The position numbers and the translations under genes were made by a program. 64,000 nt of DNA from Hydrogenispora ethanolica (GTDB lineage Bacteria > Bacillota > UBA4882 > UBA8346). The notes beneath the pieces are model-generated. The model worked only from the letters and a program-made list of their open reading frames with translations. It was not told the origin of the DNA and searched no databases. The stretch spans positions 1 through 64,000 of the forward strand of contig NZ_SLUN01000030.1 in assembly GCF_004340685.1 (NCBI RefSeq), given 5' to 3'. This document shows positions 17,170 through 25,811 of the stretch, one piece after another; within the stretch, counting starts at the first letter, position 1, and each line of letters starts with the position of its first letter.

Positions 17170-17340
17170 TTATTTCTTGGGAAGCGGCGCTTTTGGAGCG
17201 TTCCCGGGAGCGCGGCGCGGCGGCGCCGCTTTGCGCTGGTTCCGGAAGACCTCCTCGACCGATACGTTCATCTCGGCGCTGGCTTTTTTCAACGCTTCGA
17301 TCAGCGAAGCGCTGAGGTCTTTTTCATCCTTGAAGCTCAT
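17170..17340 (-). CDS. Small charged protein of unknown function (56 aa)
   Basis: The ATG at 17340 follows a very strong AAGGAGGGATCCGC. The first 38 residues (MSFKDEKDLSASLIEALKK and on to VEEVFRNQ) form an amphipathic helix pair, followed by a Pro/Ala/Arg/Lys tail. No family recognised. The 21-bp array at 17405-17719 lies directly upstream of it on its own strand, so its promoter must be within or beyond the array. Confidence 0.6.
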   Translation of the reverse strand: MSFKDEKDLSASLIEALKKASAEMNVSVEEVFRNQRKAAPPRRAPGNAPKAPLPKK

Positions 17341-17404
17341 GCGGATCCCTCCTTCGATCTCATTATCGTCATCTTCCGCCCTCCGGAACAGGATGAAACG
17401 CTCC

Positions 17405-17719
17405 GGATCCACCCGCTGTAGTTACTCCGCCCGCAAACGGCAAGACCTTATCCACAAAAGGAGTTGCTTGGGCGACAGGAGGAAGCGCTTCACCGGCAGA
17501 CGATTGAGCGGCGGCTGTCGCCACAGTTGCTTCATCCGTTGAAGGAGTTGCTTCATTCACCAAAGGAAGTGCTTCATTCACAAATGATCGAGCGGCGTTC
17601 ATTGCCACAGTTGCTCTATTCCCAAAAGGCAGAATCTTAACCACAGAAGGAGTAGCTTGATTTACAAAAGGAACTATAGCAGCCGTCGCCGTGGTTGCTC
17701 CCGCCAATGCCGTTGCCGG
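17405..17719. repeat. 21-bp-period array 2 with an 84-bp higher-order unit
   Basis: From 17447 to 17698 twelve consecutive 21-bp units are in exact register; degenerate units extend it to about 17405 and 17719. Every fourth unit (17510, 17594, 17678) is of a distinct type (GGC/AGC...GCC-ACAGTTGC), giving an 84-bp higher-order repeat. Ordinary units read like TTCATTCACAAA...GTTGC, and the first contains TTATCCACA. A 132-codon open frame on the minus strand follows the repeats but has no convincing RBS. Confidence 0.75.
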
Positions 17720-18014
17720 ACGAACCGGCGGAAATATTTCTCCCGGCCAAGGGGCGGTGTCAAGCACGCTACCCCGTCTAGCGGAGGAAGAAGATCATCC
17801 GCGCAGCCCGCCAAGGACTCCGGTTGCGGGAGAGGGTGGGTACGTGCGTCGCAAGTTTCCGGGTGATGCGTATGTTCAGGATAGGAATGGGGAGCTTATT
17901 GGAAAAGGGGGAGGAGCGCGCTTTTTCGAACGGTTGGGGAGCCGCGGACGGCAAGTTGATGCCGATTCGCGAATGGAACGGGCGAATCCCGAATACCATG
18001 AAGGGAAAGATGGG

Positions 18015-18280
18015 ATGATGCAGGAGATTGACTGGGAATCAGCCATTAACGTGCGGCGTTCGACCTGGAGCTACGAGAAGCGGCCGGCTTCGCGGAGGAG
18101 CTGGCCATTCTCTATGCGACCAGTCTGGGGCCTGCCACTTGCTGGTATGGCCATTAAATGCTGGCCGAATTGGAACGGCTCATGCCGCAGCTTGGGACCG
18201 AGGCGGCATCGGCGAAGCCACGGTACGGTTACGGCCAAGGAACCGTTCCCGGCGAAAGGGCCATTTGTATTTCAATTTGA
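18015..18280 (+). pseudogene. Nitroreductase-family remnant (broken)
   Basis: The first frame reads QEIDWESAINVRRSTWSYEKRP, the N-terminal FMN-phosphate-binding signature of nitroreductases (RRSxRxY). After about residue 25 the homology moves to another frame: GFAEELAILYATSLGPATCWYGH, then a stop and GTVPGERAIC, which recall the C-terminal third of the putative TM-nitroreductase group (slGLGTCW and GtvP-x-E). The middle of the fold is missing and at least one frameshift and one stop are present, so it is a deletion remnant. About 300 bp before it (17720-18014) show no gene. Confidence 0.55.
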
Positions 18281-18428
18281 GCCCTGAGAATGAGCTGGAA
18301 AAAGGAAGGGAGCGCTTACTTTATTAGGATGTTTTTTCTTGGTTCCATGGATGAGCGGCAGGATTTTATAGTTCGGCGGCGAATGTTTCCATTATCATCC
18401 ATTCCGATAGAAAAATGGGGGAGCGAAG

Positions 18429-18635
18429 TTGACGACGATAACCAAAGAGGAGAAAAAGGCCGAATTCGATAGGGCCATCAGTGTCATTGCCAAGGTGGTC
18501 AGCGAGATGAAGCAGGGGGACAATAAAGTGATCGAGTGTCCGATCTGCGGCGGCGAGCTGGTCGTCTACCGGCCTTACCGCAAGAAGCTGGCGGCCAAGT
18601 GCCACACCGATTACTGCATCAAGATCGTGAGCTGA
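18429..18635 (+). CDS. Small protein with a C-terminal Zn-ribbon-like Cys motif
   Basis: A 68-residue protein with an N-terminal charged helix and ECPICGGELVVYRPYRKKL...CHTDYC at residues about 38-63: two Cys pairs (CPIC and CHTDYC) of the kind that bind one zinc ion. No family name is known to me. The TTG start follows GGGGGAG, and a strong terminator lies 37 bp after the stop, so it is a real, independent unit. Possibly a nucleic-acid-binding or regulatory protein, from the Zn motif alone. Confidence 0.65.
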   Translation: MTTITKEEKKAEFDRAISVIAKVVSEMKQGDNKVIECPICGGELVVYRPYRKKLAAKCHTDYCIKIVS

Positions 18636-18671
18636 GAAGTTTCAGCGCGGCGGTTTCCGGCGTAAATTTTG

Positions 18672-18709
18672 AACGGCCTCATTCATGACAGGAATGAGGC
18701 CGTTTTATT
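18672..18709. terminator. Bidirectional-looking terminator
   Basis: A perfect 13-bp stem (18672-18684 with 18692-18704; AACGGCCTCATTC arm) followed by TTATT. It ends the Zn-ribbon gene and could also serve the converging antiporter gene. Confidence 0.85.
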
Positions 18710-18746
18710 AGCTGGGATGAAAGCTTTGTTTCGGACGGGCTGCGGC

Positions 18747-20003
18747 CTACTTGAAAAAGATCAGCGTGATCAAAAGGAAGGTCGGGATCAGGATCAGGCC
18801 CGAATAGAGCATATATTGGAAGAAATGCGGCACTTTCATGCCCTGTTCCTCGGCGATGGACTTGACCATGAAGTTGGGGCCGTTGCCGATGTAGGTGTTG
18901 GCGCCCATGAAGACCGCTCCGCAGCTGATCGCCCGCAGCAGATTGGGATCGATCCCGGCGACGGTTTGCGCTCCGGCGTGACCGGCCGCGGTGACGCTCG
19001 CCGCCAGCGATGAGAAGGTCAGATAGGTCGGGGCGTTGTCCAGAAAGGAGCTGAGTCCGCCCGTCAGCCAAAAGAACTGCCAAGGCTCGGTGATGCCTAA
19101 AGATGCGCCCTTCTCGGCCAACAGCATCAGGAGCGGCACCATGGTCACAAAGATCCCGGCGAACAGGACCGCCACTTCAATAATGGGATTGAAGGTGAAC
19201 TGATTGTCCGACCGGACCTGTTTCCCTGTAAAGACGAGCGAGAGGATTGTGGCGGCCACCATGATCAGCTCGCGGTAGGGCGTCTTGGCTCCGAAGACCG
19301 CCAGGACCACCACCAGTAGAAAGAGCAGGTTGATCTTGCCCTTGATGGTCAAAAGCTCCTTGCGGGCAATATCCTGGATCAGATCCAGATAGTTTTCTTT
19401 CTTAAAGGCGATGCTGTCCCAGATATAGAAGACGGCCAGCACGATGCCCACCGCAGTCAGCCACTCCGGGAAGAGCCCCAGCGTCCAGGTGAAGGGGACA
19501 CCGCGCAGATAGCCCAGGAACAACGGGGGATCGCCGAGCGGTGTGAGACAACCGCCGAGATTGGAAACGACAAAGATGAAGAAGACCGGGATATGTATCG
19601 TATGGCGGCGCTCGCTATTGGTCCGCAGCATTGGCCGGATTAATAGCATGCTGGCTCCGGTGGTTCCGATCACATTGGCGATCACCGCGCCGATCAGTAA
19701 AAAGACGGTGTTCACCAGCGGAGTCGCTTTTAAGTTTCCCTGAATCAGGATCCCGCCGGAGATAATAAACAACGACGCCAAGAGGACAATGAAGGATAGA
19801 TAATCGTAAAAGGTCGCCAGCAGTTCCGAGGGGAATTTTACCACCAGGAACAGGAACACCGGAAGGCTGGCGACGAAGGCCACAATCCCCTTGTTGCGGT
19901 TCTTCTCCCACCAATGCGGCAGCGCCAGCGGCATCAACGCAATCAGCAACAGAATGACCACAAACGGGACACAAATATAAAAAGGAATTGATTCTTGCGA
20001 CAT
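18747..20003 (-). CDS. Sodium:proton antiporter / citrate-transporter (ArsB/NhaD superfamily) membrane protein
   Basis: A 418-residue inner-membrane transporter with about 11-12 hydrophobic segments. Features of the ion-transporter superfamily are seen: TTGASMLLIRP in the first half and FLDNAPTYLTFSSLA with GANTYIGNGPNFMVKSIAEE in the second, the paired re-entrant hairpin regions of NhaD/CitM-like carriers. FLDNAPT and NGPNFM are typical of the group usually labelled sodium:proton antiporter. The ATG at 20003 has GGAGG nine bases upstream; the longer open frame is non-coding leader. It is transcribed divergently from the Gfo/Idh gene. The true ion cannot be read from sequence. Confidence 0.8.
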   Translation of the reverse strand: MSQESIPFYICVPFVVILLLIALMPLALPHWWEKNRNKGIVAFVASLPVFLFLVVKFPSELLATFYDYLSFIVLLASLFIISGGILIQGNLKATPLVNTVFLLIGAVIANVIGTTGASMLLIRPMLRTNSERRHTIHIPVFFIFVVSNLGGCLTPLGDPPLFLGYLRGVPFTWTLGLFPEWLTAVGIVLAVFYIWDSIAFKKENYLDLIQDIARKELLTIKGKINLLFLLVVVLAVFGAKTPYRELIMVAATILSLVFTGKQVRSDNQFTFNPIIEVAVLFAGIFVTMVPLLMLLAEKGASLGITEPWQFFWLTGGLSSFLDNAPTYLTFSSLAASVTAAGHAGAQTVAGIDPNLLRAISCGAVFMGANTYIGNGPNFMVKSIAEEQGMKVPHFFQYMLYSGLILIPTFLLITLIFFK

Positions 20004-20267
20004 AAATTGCAACCTCCATGTAAACATTTGGAGTAGACTTCGAGATAATTCCGGGTTTTCCTCCGCAAAGATCTTCAACATTCCGTAAACAAAGCAGAAA
20101 CTTGCCGCAAATTGTCGATATTCGCAAGGGTAATGAAATGTTGCCGGGAAAAAAGGATTTCCCGGAACGAGCGCGAAATGTCGAAATGTATGGCAACCCA
20201 TTATAGCGGTTTATCGGCATCGCTGATTCTATCATTGGAGAAACGACGGAGAGGAGCTTTCACAGTT

Positions 20268-21251
20268 ATGGAACCGATTCGGTTGGGAGTCATCGGCTGC
20301 GGCATCGCCGCGCGCATTCTGCACTGGCCGGCGTTGCAGCAACTGAAGGAACAATTTACGATTCAGGCGGTATGCAATCATACGGAACCCAAGGCGAAGG
20401 ATTTCGCGGCGCTGGTCGGTGGCGTTCCCTATTTTACCGACTATCAAAAGCTGTTGGAGGATCCCGCTATCGAAGCGGTGGCGATCCTGCTGCCGGTTCA
20501 TCTGAACGCGCAGGCGGTCAAGGATGCGGTGCGCGCCGGAAAGCACGTGATGGTCGAAAAACCGCTGGCGGCCAGTTTGGAAGAGGCCAAAGAACTGGTG
20601 GAGCTGTCGCGGACCTGTCCCCAGGTGACTTTGGTGGCGGAGAATTTCCGTTACCGCCGCCTGTTCGACAAAGCCGCCGCTTTTTTGCAGGACGGGACGA
20701 TCGGCGCGCCGTATGCAGTGTTTTGGAATTGCTTTAAGCACATGACCACCGATAACCAGTACGCCCAGACCCAATGGCGGATCCGGCACCGTTATCCGGG
20801 CGGCTTCATCACCGACGGCGGGGTCCATAATATGGCGGCCCTGCGGGATCTCTTCGGAACGCTCACCGTCACCGCGGCATTCGCCAAGTGTATCAATCCG
20901 GCCATTGGTGAACTGGATTCGTTGAGTTTTCAGTTTAACGCCGCCCATTCGGTCCAAGGCGTCTTCAATATCTTTTTCAGTTCCAACAGCTATCTTGAAG
21001 ACCGCTTACTGATCATGGCGCAAGAAGGCTGCATGATCATTGAGAATAATACGCTGACCGTCAAACGGAACGGCCAAACGGAGTACGAGGAGCAGTTCGC
21101 GGAAGACAAGGGTTATTTCGAGGAATATCAGGATTTTTTCCAGGCGATCCGGACCGGTTCGCCGGTGAAGAGTTCCTTCGCCGAAGCCTACGCCGATCTG
21201 GAAGTGATCATCAGCGCCCTGGATAAGGCAGCCGCGGCTCCGGCAGAATAA
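20268..21251 (+). CDS. Gfo/Idh/MocA family NAD(P)-dependent oxidoreductase
   Basis: A 327-residue dehydrogenase. Residues 1-120 are the Rossmann domain (RLGVIGCGIAARILHWPAL, then VAILLPVHLNAQAVKDA and the EKPLAAS block that carries the catalytic-loop Lys), and residues about 130-325 the C-terminal alpha/beta domain, with GGFITDGGVHNMAALRDLFG containing the conserved Asp and His. Such enzymes oxidise or reduce sugar or inositol hydroxyls. GAGGAG precedes the ATG. The FAH-family gene follows after 84 bp with its own RBS; together they suggest a small sugar-acid pathway, which is inference. Confidence 0.88.
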   Translation: MEPIRLGVIGCGIAARILHWPALQQLKEQFTIQAVCNHTEPKAKDFAALVGGVPYFTDYQKLLEDPAIEAVAILLPVHLNAQAVKDAVRAGKHVMVEKPLAASLEEAKELVELSRTCPQVTLVAENFRYRRLFDKAAAFLQDGTIGAPYAVFWNCFKHMTTDNQYAQTQWRIRHRYPGGFITDGGVHNMAALRDLFGTLTVTAAFAKCINPAIGELDSLSFQFNAAHSVQGVFNIFFSSNSYLEDRLLIMAQEGCMIIENNTLTVKRNGQTEYEEQFAEDKGYFEEYQDFFQAIRTGSPVKSSFAEAYADLEVIISALDKAAAAPAE

Positions 21252-21335
21252 GCAGTGCCGCCGGGGTGCGTTTGCGGACCGCTCCGGAACTGAACGATGT
21301 ATCTAACCACGGAGTAGTAGCAAGGAGGATAACGT

Positions 21336-22220
21336 ATGAGACTGGGTACCTTTCGACTGTCAAACGCTTCATTCATCGGCGTCCTGGATGGAAATGACGT
21401 CATCGATCTGGCCGCCGCTGCCGCCGCGCTGCCAAGATATAGGGAGGCGCAAACCGCTTTTTCGGACATGCGGACCACGCTGGCTTCGGTTGAGACGATC
21501 CGGGGACTGCTCAAGGAGGGGCCGGTGCTCGGCCCATTCAAGCGCCCGCTGGACCAACTGAAGATCCAAGCGCCCATCGCCAACCCCAACAAGATCATCT
21601 GCATCGGCCTGAACTACTTGGATCACGCCATCGAATCCCACGCCGAGGTCCCGACCGAACCGGTCATTTTCACCAAGTTCCGGACCTCGATCACCGGACC
21701 GGGTCAGCCCATCCGGCTGCCCCGCATCTCCAAAACCGTGGATTATGAGGCAGAGCTCGCGGTGGTCATCGGCAAAACGGGCAAACGCATCCCGGAGGAG
21801 GAGGCCATGGAGCATGTGGCGGCCTACACCGTTTTTAATGACGTGAGCGCCCGGGATCTGCAGAACCGCGGCAGCCAATGGACCAAGGGAAAGGCGCTGG
21901 ACACCTTTGCGCCGCTCGGCCCGTACCTGGTGACCCGGGACGAGATCGCCGACCCCCACAACCTGGCTATCAAGCTCGAACTGAACGGCAAGTTAATGCA
22001 GAATTCCTCCACCAGCCAGCTGATCTTTAAGATCCCCCAGCTCATCAGCTTTCTCTCGGAACTGGTCACCCTGGAGCCGGGCGATCTGATCGCCACCGGA
22101 ACCCCGCCGGGAGTCGGCATGGCCCGCAAACCGCCGGTGTTCCTGCAACCCGGCGATACGGTGAAGGTGAGCATCGCCGGGCTGGGCGAGTTGGTCAACC
22201 CCGTGGTGGCCGATTCCTGA
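21336..22220 (+). CDS. Fumarylacetoacetate hydrolase (FAH) family protein
   Basis: A 294-residue enzyme. The C-terminal two-thirds is the FAH fold: NPNKIICIGLNYLDHAIES, VDYEAELAVVIGK (metal-binding Glu residues), FNDVSARDLQNRGSQWTKGKALDTFAPLGPYL, and the closing GDLIATGTPPGVGM. Family members hydrolyse or decarboxylate acylpyruvates, or hydrate 2-keto-3-deoxy sugar acids. With the adjacent Gfo/Idh dehydrogenase, a role in catabolism of an oxidised sugar (keto-deoxy acid) is plausible. AAGGAGG lies eight bases before the ATG. The divergence of the AraC gene beyond it separates this unit from the xylosidase. Confidence 0.88.
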   Translation: MRLGTFRLSNASFIGVLDGNDVIDLAAAAAALPRYREAQTAFSDMRTTLASVETIRGLLKEGPVLGPFKRPLDQLKIQAPIANPNKIICIGLNYLDHAIESHAEVPTEPVIFTKFRTSITGPGQPIRLPRISKTVDYEAELAVVIGKTGKRIPEEEAMEHVAAYTVFNDVSARDLQNRGSQWTKGKALDTFAPLGPYLVTRDEIADPHNLAIKLELNGKLMQNSSTSQLIFKIPQLISFLSELVTLEPGDLIATGTPPGVGMARKPPVFLQPGDTVKVSIAGLGELVNPVVADS

Positions 22221-22271
22221 TCGAAAGAAGAACGCGGCGGGCGGGAGCGGCGCGCGCCAGGGAGGGTCCGT

Positions 22272-23186
22272 TCAGAGGGACGGTGGCGCCTCAGGCTCGT
22301 TCCCGGATAAGGATTCCCTGCGCCGTTTGCGGTATTCGGAGGGCGTCAACTTCATATAGTGTTTGAAGGTCTGAATAAAATAGCTGAAATTTTCGAATCC
22401 GACGTCCATGCCGACGTCGGTTATTTTTTTGCTGTCATCCTCCAGCAGTTGCGCGGCTTTCTGGATCCGGTAGTAATTGATGTAGTCCACCGGGGTTTTG
22501 CGGACCATCTGCTTGAAGAAACGGCAAAAATGGGCCTCGCTGACATGCTCCATGGCGGCAAGGTCTTTGATGCGGATCCGCTCGGAATAGTGGGTCTGGA
22601 TGTATTGCAGGATCGTCTTGATCCGCGCCAGTTGCTCCTGTTGGGCTCCGAAATTCTTCCGGGCCGCGGCGCGCCCGCTGTTGGCGATGAGCAACGCGAC
22701 GATCTGGTAGAGCCGGGCTTTGATTAGCAGCTCATAAGTGAAAGGCTGCGCCGCCTCCAGCGTAATGATGGCGTTCAGGTGGCCCAGGAGTTCCTTTTCC
22801 CAATCCGCTTCGCCAAGGATCAACGAGGGTAAGGCATAATCCTTGCGCAGCACCGGGGCAATGTAACGGTTCTGCAAGTCGTCGTAGCCGACGCCTGCCA
22901 GCAGGCTGGGGTGGAAGACCAGGGCATGGAGCGCGCAGGGCGCATGCGCCGCCGGATAGGCGGCATGCAATTCCCGGCTGTTGATGAAGACCGCCTGACC
23001 GGCGGCGGCTTCGAACCCGCCGGCATCGATCTGAAACAGCGCGTTTCCCTCTTGCACCAGGTTCAGCTCCAGCTCATCATGCCAATGGCAGGGGAAGAGA
23101 TGATCGCCGGTAACTTCCACCCGGTAAACACTGAGCGGAAACAGCGCATCCCCGTGGACCCGGTTTTCAAACAAACTGCGCTCCAT
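22272..23186 (-). CDS. AraC family regulator with cupin sensor, probable regulator of the adjacent alpha-xylosidase
   Basis: A 304-residue regulator. The N-terminal cupin (HWHDELELNLVQEGNALFQID, about residues 35-60) is the sugar-sensing part; the C-terminal 100 residues carry two helix-turn-helix motifs (IRIKDLAAMEHVSEAHFCRFFKQ and ITDVGMDVGFENFSYFIQTFKHY) and the usual PSEYRKRR end. The start at 23186 follows TAGGAGTC; an ATG at 23219 has no site. It is divergent from the YicI-type gene (180 bp between starts), where a lone -10-like TATAAT (23277-23282) without a good -35 fits an activator-dependent promoter. Confidence 0.88.
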   Translation of the reverse strand: MERSLFENRVHGDALFPLSVYRVEVTGDHLFPCHWHDELELNLVQEGNALFQIDAGGFEAAAGQAVFINSRELHAAYPAAHAPCALHALVFHPSLLAGVGYDDLQNRYIAPVLRKDYALPSLILGEADWEKELLGHLNAIITLEAAQPFTYELLIKARLYQIVALLIANSGRAAARKNFGAQQEQLARIKTILQYIQTHYSERIRIKDLAAMEHVSEAHFCRFFKQMVRKTPVDYINYYRIQKAAQLLEDDSKKITDVGMDVGFENFSYFIQTFKHYMKLTPSEYRKRRRESLSGNEPEAPPSL

Positions 23187-23366
23187 GTCTTGACGACTCC
23201 TATTGGAATTGGACACCATATCAAAAACGTGTTATAAACAGTCCAAATTCTGAAAGAAAAGGTCCGAAAATATCAATATAATTATAGCGTAAGGATTGAT
23301 GCCCGGCAACAGCGGGAGCAATGGAAATGTCATAAATGTCATAGAGGAAAGGAACGATGATCCGTT

Positions 23367-25685
23367 ATGAAGTTTACCGATGGCTACTGGCATGTAAGAG
23401 AAGGCGTGACGATTCACAATCCGGTCGAGCTGCGCGACGTGAAGGCCGATGCCGGCTCCCTCGTAGCCTACGCGGCCTGCAAGATGGTCAAGCACCGGGG
23501 CGATACGCTGAATGCGCCGTTAATCACCATCGAATACAGTTCGCCGCTGGCGGAGGTGATCGGTGTCCGGATCTGGCATCATCGCGGCCGCAAGCAGTTG
23601 GGACCGGAATTTGCGCTGCACCGGGAGGATGTCGCGATTAAAATCACCGACGAACCCGCCCGGGCTACGCTCCAGAGCGGCAAGCTGCAAGTGACGGTCG
23701 GCAAGGGCGAGGGTTGGAAGGTCGATTTTCGTTACGACGGGCGGCGTCTCACCGGGACCGGGACCAAAAGCACCGGTTACATCCTGGATGCGGAGCGCGG
23801 GGCGTATATCCGGGAGCAATTGGACCTGGGCGTGGGCGAGTATGTTTATGGCCTGGGCGAGCGCTTCACGCCGTTCGTCAAGAACGGTCAGGTCGTCGAT
23901 ATCTGGAATGAGGACGGCGGCACCAGCAGCGAGCAGGCTTACAAGAATATTCCCTTCTATATTACCAATCAAGGATATGGCGTCCTCGTCAACCACCCGG
24001 AACGGGTCTCCTTCGAGATTGCCTCGGAAAACGTCTCGAAGGTCCAGTTCAGCGTCCCCGGCGAGTATCTGGAGTATTACATCATCGGCGGCGCTTCCTT
24101 GAAAGAAGTCTTGCAGAACTACACCAAGCTGACCGGCAGACCGGCGCTGCCGCCGGCCTGGTCCTTCGGACTTTGGCTGACGACCTCCTTCACCACGAGC
24201 TATGACGAGGCTACCGTCAACAGTTTCATCGACGGGATGATCGAGCGCGATCTGCCGTTGCATGTCTTCCACTTCGATTGTTTTTGGATGAAAGAGTATC
24301 AGTGGTGTGATTTCCGGTGGGACCCCGAGGTATTCCCCGAGCCGGAAACGATGTTGCAACGGTTAAAAGCCAAAGGCTTGAAGATCTGCGTCTGGATCAA
24401 TCCCTATATCGCACAGAAATCCTACCTGTTCGACGAGGGAATGAAGCATGGGTATTTGGTGAAGACCAAAAACGGTGACGTCTGGCAGTGGGATCGCTGG
24501 CAGGCCGGGATGGGGCTGGTGGATTTCACCAACCCGGCGGCGACGCGCTGGTTCCAGGGCAAGCTGAAAGCGCTGCTCGACATGGGCGTCGACTGTTTCA
24601 AGACCGATTTCGGCGAACGGATCCCCACCGATGTGGTTTATTACGACGGCTCCGATCCGCTCAAGATGCATAATTATTATACGTTCTTATACAACAAGGC
24701 AGTTTTCGAACTGCTGGAAGCGGTCCGCGGCAAACATGAGGCGGCCTTGTTCGCCCGTTCGGCCACGGTGGGGGGCCAGCAATTCCCGGTACACTGGGGC
24801 GGCGATTGTTCGGCCACTTATGAGTCGATGGCGGAGACCTTGCGGGGCGGCCTGTCGCTCTGCCTAACCGGTTTCGGGTTTTGGTCCCATGATATCAGCG
24901 GCTTCGAAAAGACGGCCCCGCCGGATATCTACAAACGATGGATCGCCTTCGGCCTGTTGTCTTCCCACAGCCGGCTGCACGGCAACGAATCCTACCGGGT
25001 GCCCTGGCTGTTCGACGAAGAGTCCGTGGAGGTGCTGCGATTTTTCACCCATTTGAAATGCAGTTTGATGCCTTATCTGTTCGGCGCCGCCGTGAATGCC
25101 ACCCAAACCGGCGTCCCGATGCTTCGGGCGATGGTGCTGGAGTTCGCCGCCGATCCGACCTGCAGCTTCCTGGATCGCCAGTATATGCTGGGTGATTCAC
25201 TGCTGGTGGCGCCGATCTTCAACACCGAGGGCCAGGCCTCCTATTATCTGCCCGCCGGGACCTGGACCCACTTTTTGACCGGAGAGAAGATCCAGGGCGG
25301 CTGCTGGCGCGAGGAACGGCACGATTATTTGAGCCTCCCGCTGCTGGCGCGGCAGAATTCCATCATCGCGGTGGGGAATAATCTGAGGCAGCCGGCCTAT
25401 GATTATGCCGACGGGGTGACGTTGCACCTGTTTGAGCTGGCGGATGGCGCCAGTGCCGCGACCATCGTTTACAATACGGACGGCGCAGCGGAGCTGACCG
25501 TGACGGCTGAGCGGCGTGACGGGAAGGTCACTGTCGTAGTGGAAGGCAGCGGCAAACCCTGGAGCCTACTGTTGCGAGGCGTGAACGCAGTCCATTCCGT
25601 AAGCGGCGGTTCCAGCCAAAAAGAACCGTTGGGGATCAAGATTACGCCGGAACCGGGAAATGGACGATTGATTGTGGCTTATTGA
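23367..25685 (+). CDS. yicI: Alpha-xylosidase, GH31 (YicI type)
   Basis: A 772-residue enzyme, the same length as E. coli YicI. The nucleophile motif KTDFGERIP places Asp at residue 414 and HWGGDCSATYESM places the acid/base Asp at 480, both two positions from YicI (416 and 482). FHFDCFWMKEY and WNEDGG are further GH31 landmarks. There is no signal peptide, so it works in the cytoplasm on imported xyloglucan oligosaccharides such as isoprimeverose, releasing alpha-1,6-linked xylose. AGGAAAGGAA lies upstream of the ATG. A terminator and 21-bp array 3 follow. It belongs functionally with the second GH31 enzyme 8 kb downstream. Confidence 0.92.
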   Translation: MKFTDGYWHVREGVTIHNPVELRDVKADAGSLVAYAACKMVKHRGDTLNAPLITIEYSSPLAEVIGVRIWHHRGRKQLGPEFALHREDVAIKITDEPARATLQSGKLQVTVGKGEGWKVDFRYDGRRLTGTGTKSTGYILDAERGAYIREQLDLGVGEYVYGLGERFTPFVKNGQVVDIWNEDGGTSSEQAYKNIPFYITNQGYGVLVNHPERVSFEIASENVSKVQFSVPGEYLEYYIIGGASLKEVLQNYTKLTGRPALPPAWSFGLWLTTSFTTSYDEATVNSFIDGMIERDLPLHVFHFDCFWMKEYQWCDFRWDPEVFPEPETMLQRLKAKGLKICVWINPYIAQKSYLFDEGMKHGYLVKTKNGDVWQWDRWQAGMGLVDFTNPAATRWFQGKLKALLDMGVDCFKTDFGERIPTDVVYYDGSDPLKMHNYYTFLYNKAVFELLEAVRGKHEAALFARSATVGGQQFPVHWGGDCSATYESMAETLRGGLSLCLTGFGFWSHDISGFEKTAPPDIYKRWIAFGLLSSHSRLHGNESYRVPWLFDEESVEVLRFFTHLKCSLMPYLFGAAVNATQTGVPMLRAMVLEFAADPTCSFLDRQYMLGDSLLVAPIFNTEGQASYYLPAGTWTHFLTGEKIQGGCWREERHDYLSLPLLARQNSIIAVGNNLRQPAYDYADGVTLHLFELADGASAATIVYNTDGAAELTVTAERRDGKVTVVVEGSGKPWSLLLRGVNAVHSVSGGSSQKEPLGIKITPEPGNGRLIVAY

Positions 25686-25707
25686 TCTTACTCGGGCTGT
25701 TTTTTGA

Positions 25708-25745
25708 GAAGGGGTTTCAACATCCGGAATCCCCTTCTTTTTTTA
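25708..25745 (+). terminator. Terminator of the alpha-xylosidase gene
   Basis: GAAGGGG (25708-25714) pairs with CCCCTTC (25731-25737), followed by TTTTTTTATT. Confidence 0.85.
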
Positions 25746-25811
25746 TTACTGAGTATCAACTTCGCTCCGCTCACCCTCTGACTGTACCCGTTTTTCGCCG
25801 CACTTCCCCGA

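Noticed and set aside
17369-17767. 132-aa Ala/Pro/Val-rich ORF with FVNEATP-like heptads
   Set aside because: It is the translation of 21-bp array 2, lacks an RBS and is explained by the periodicity.
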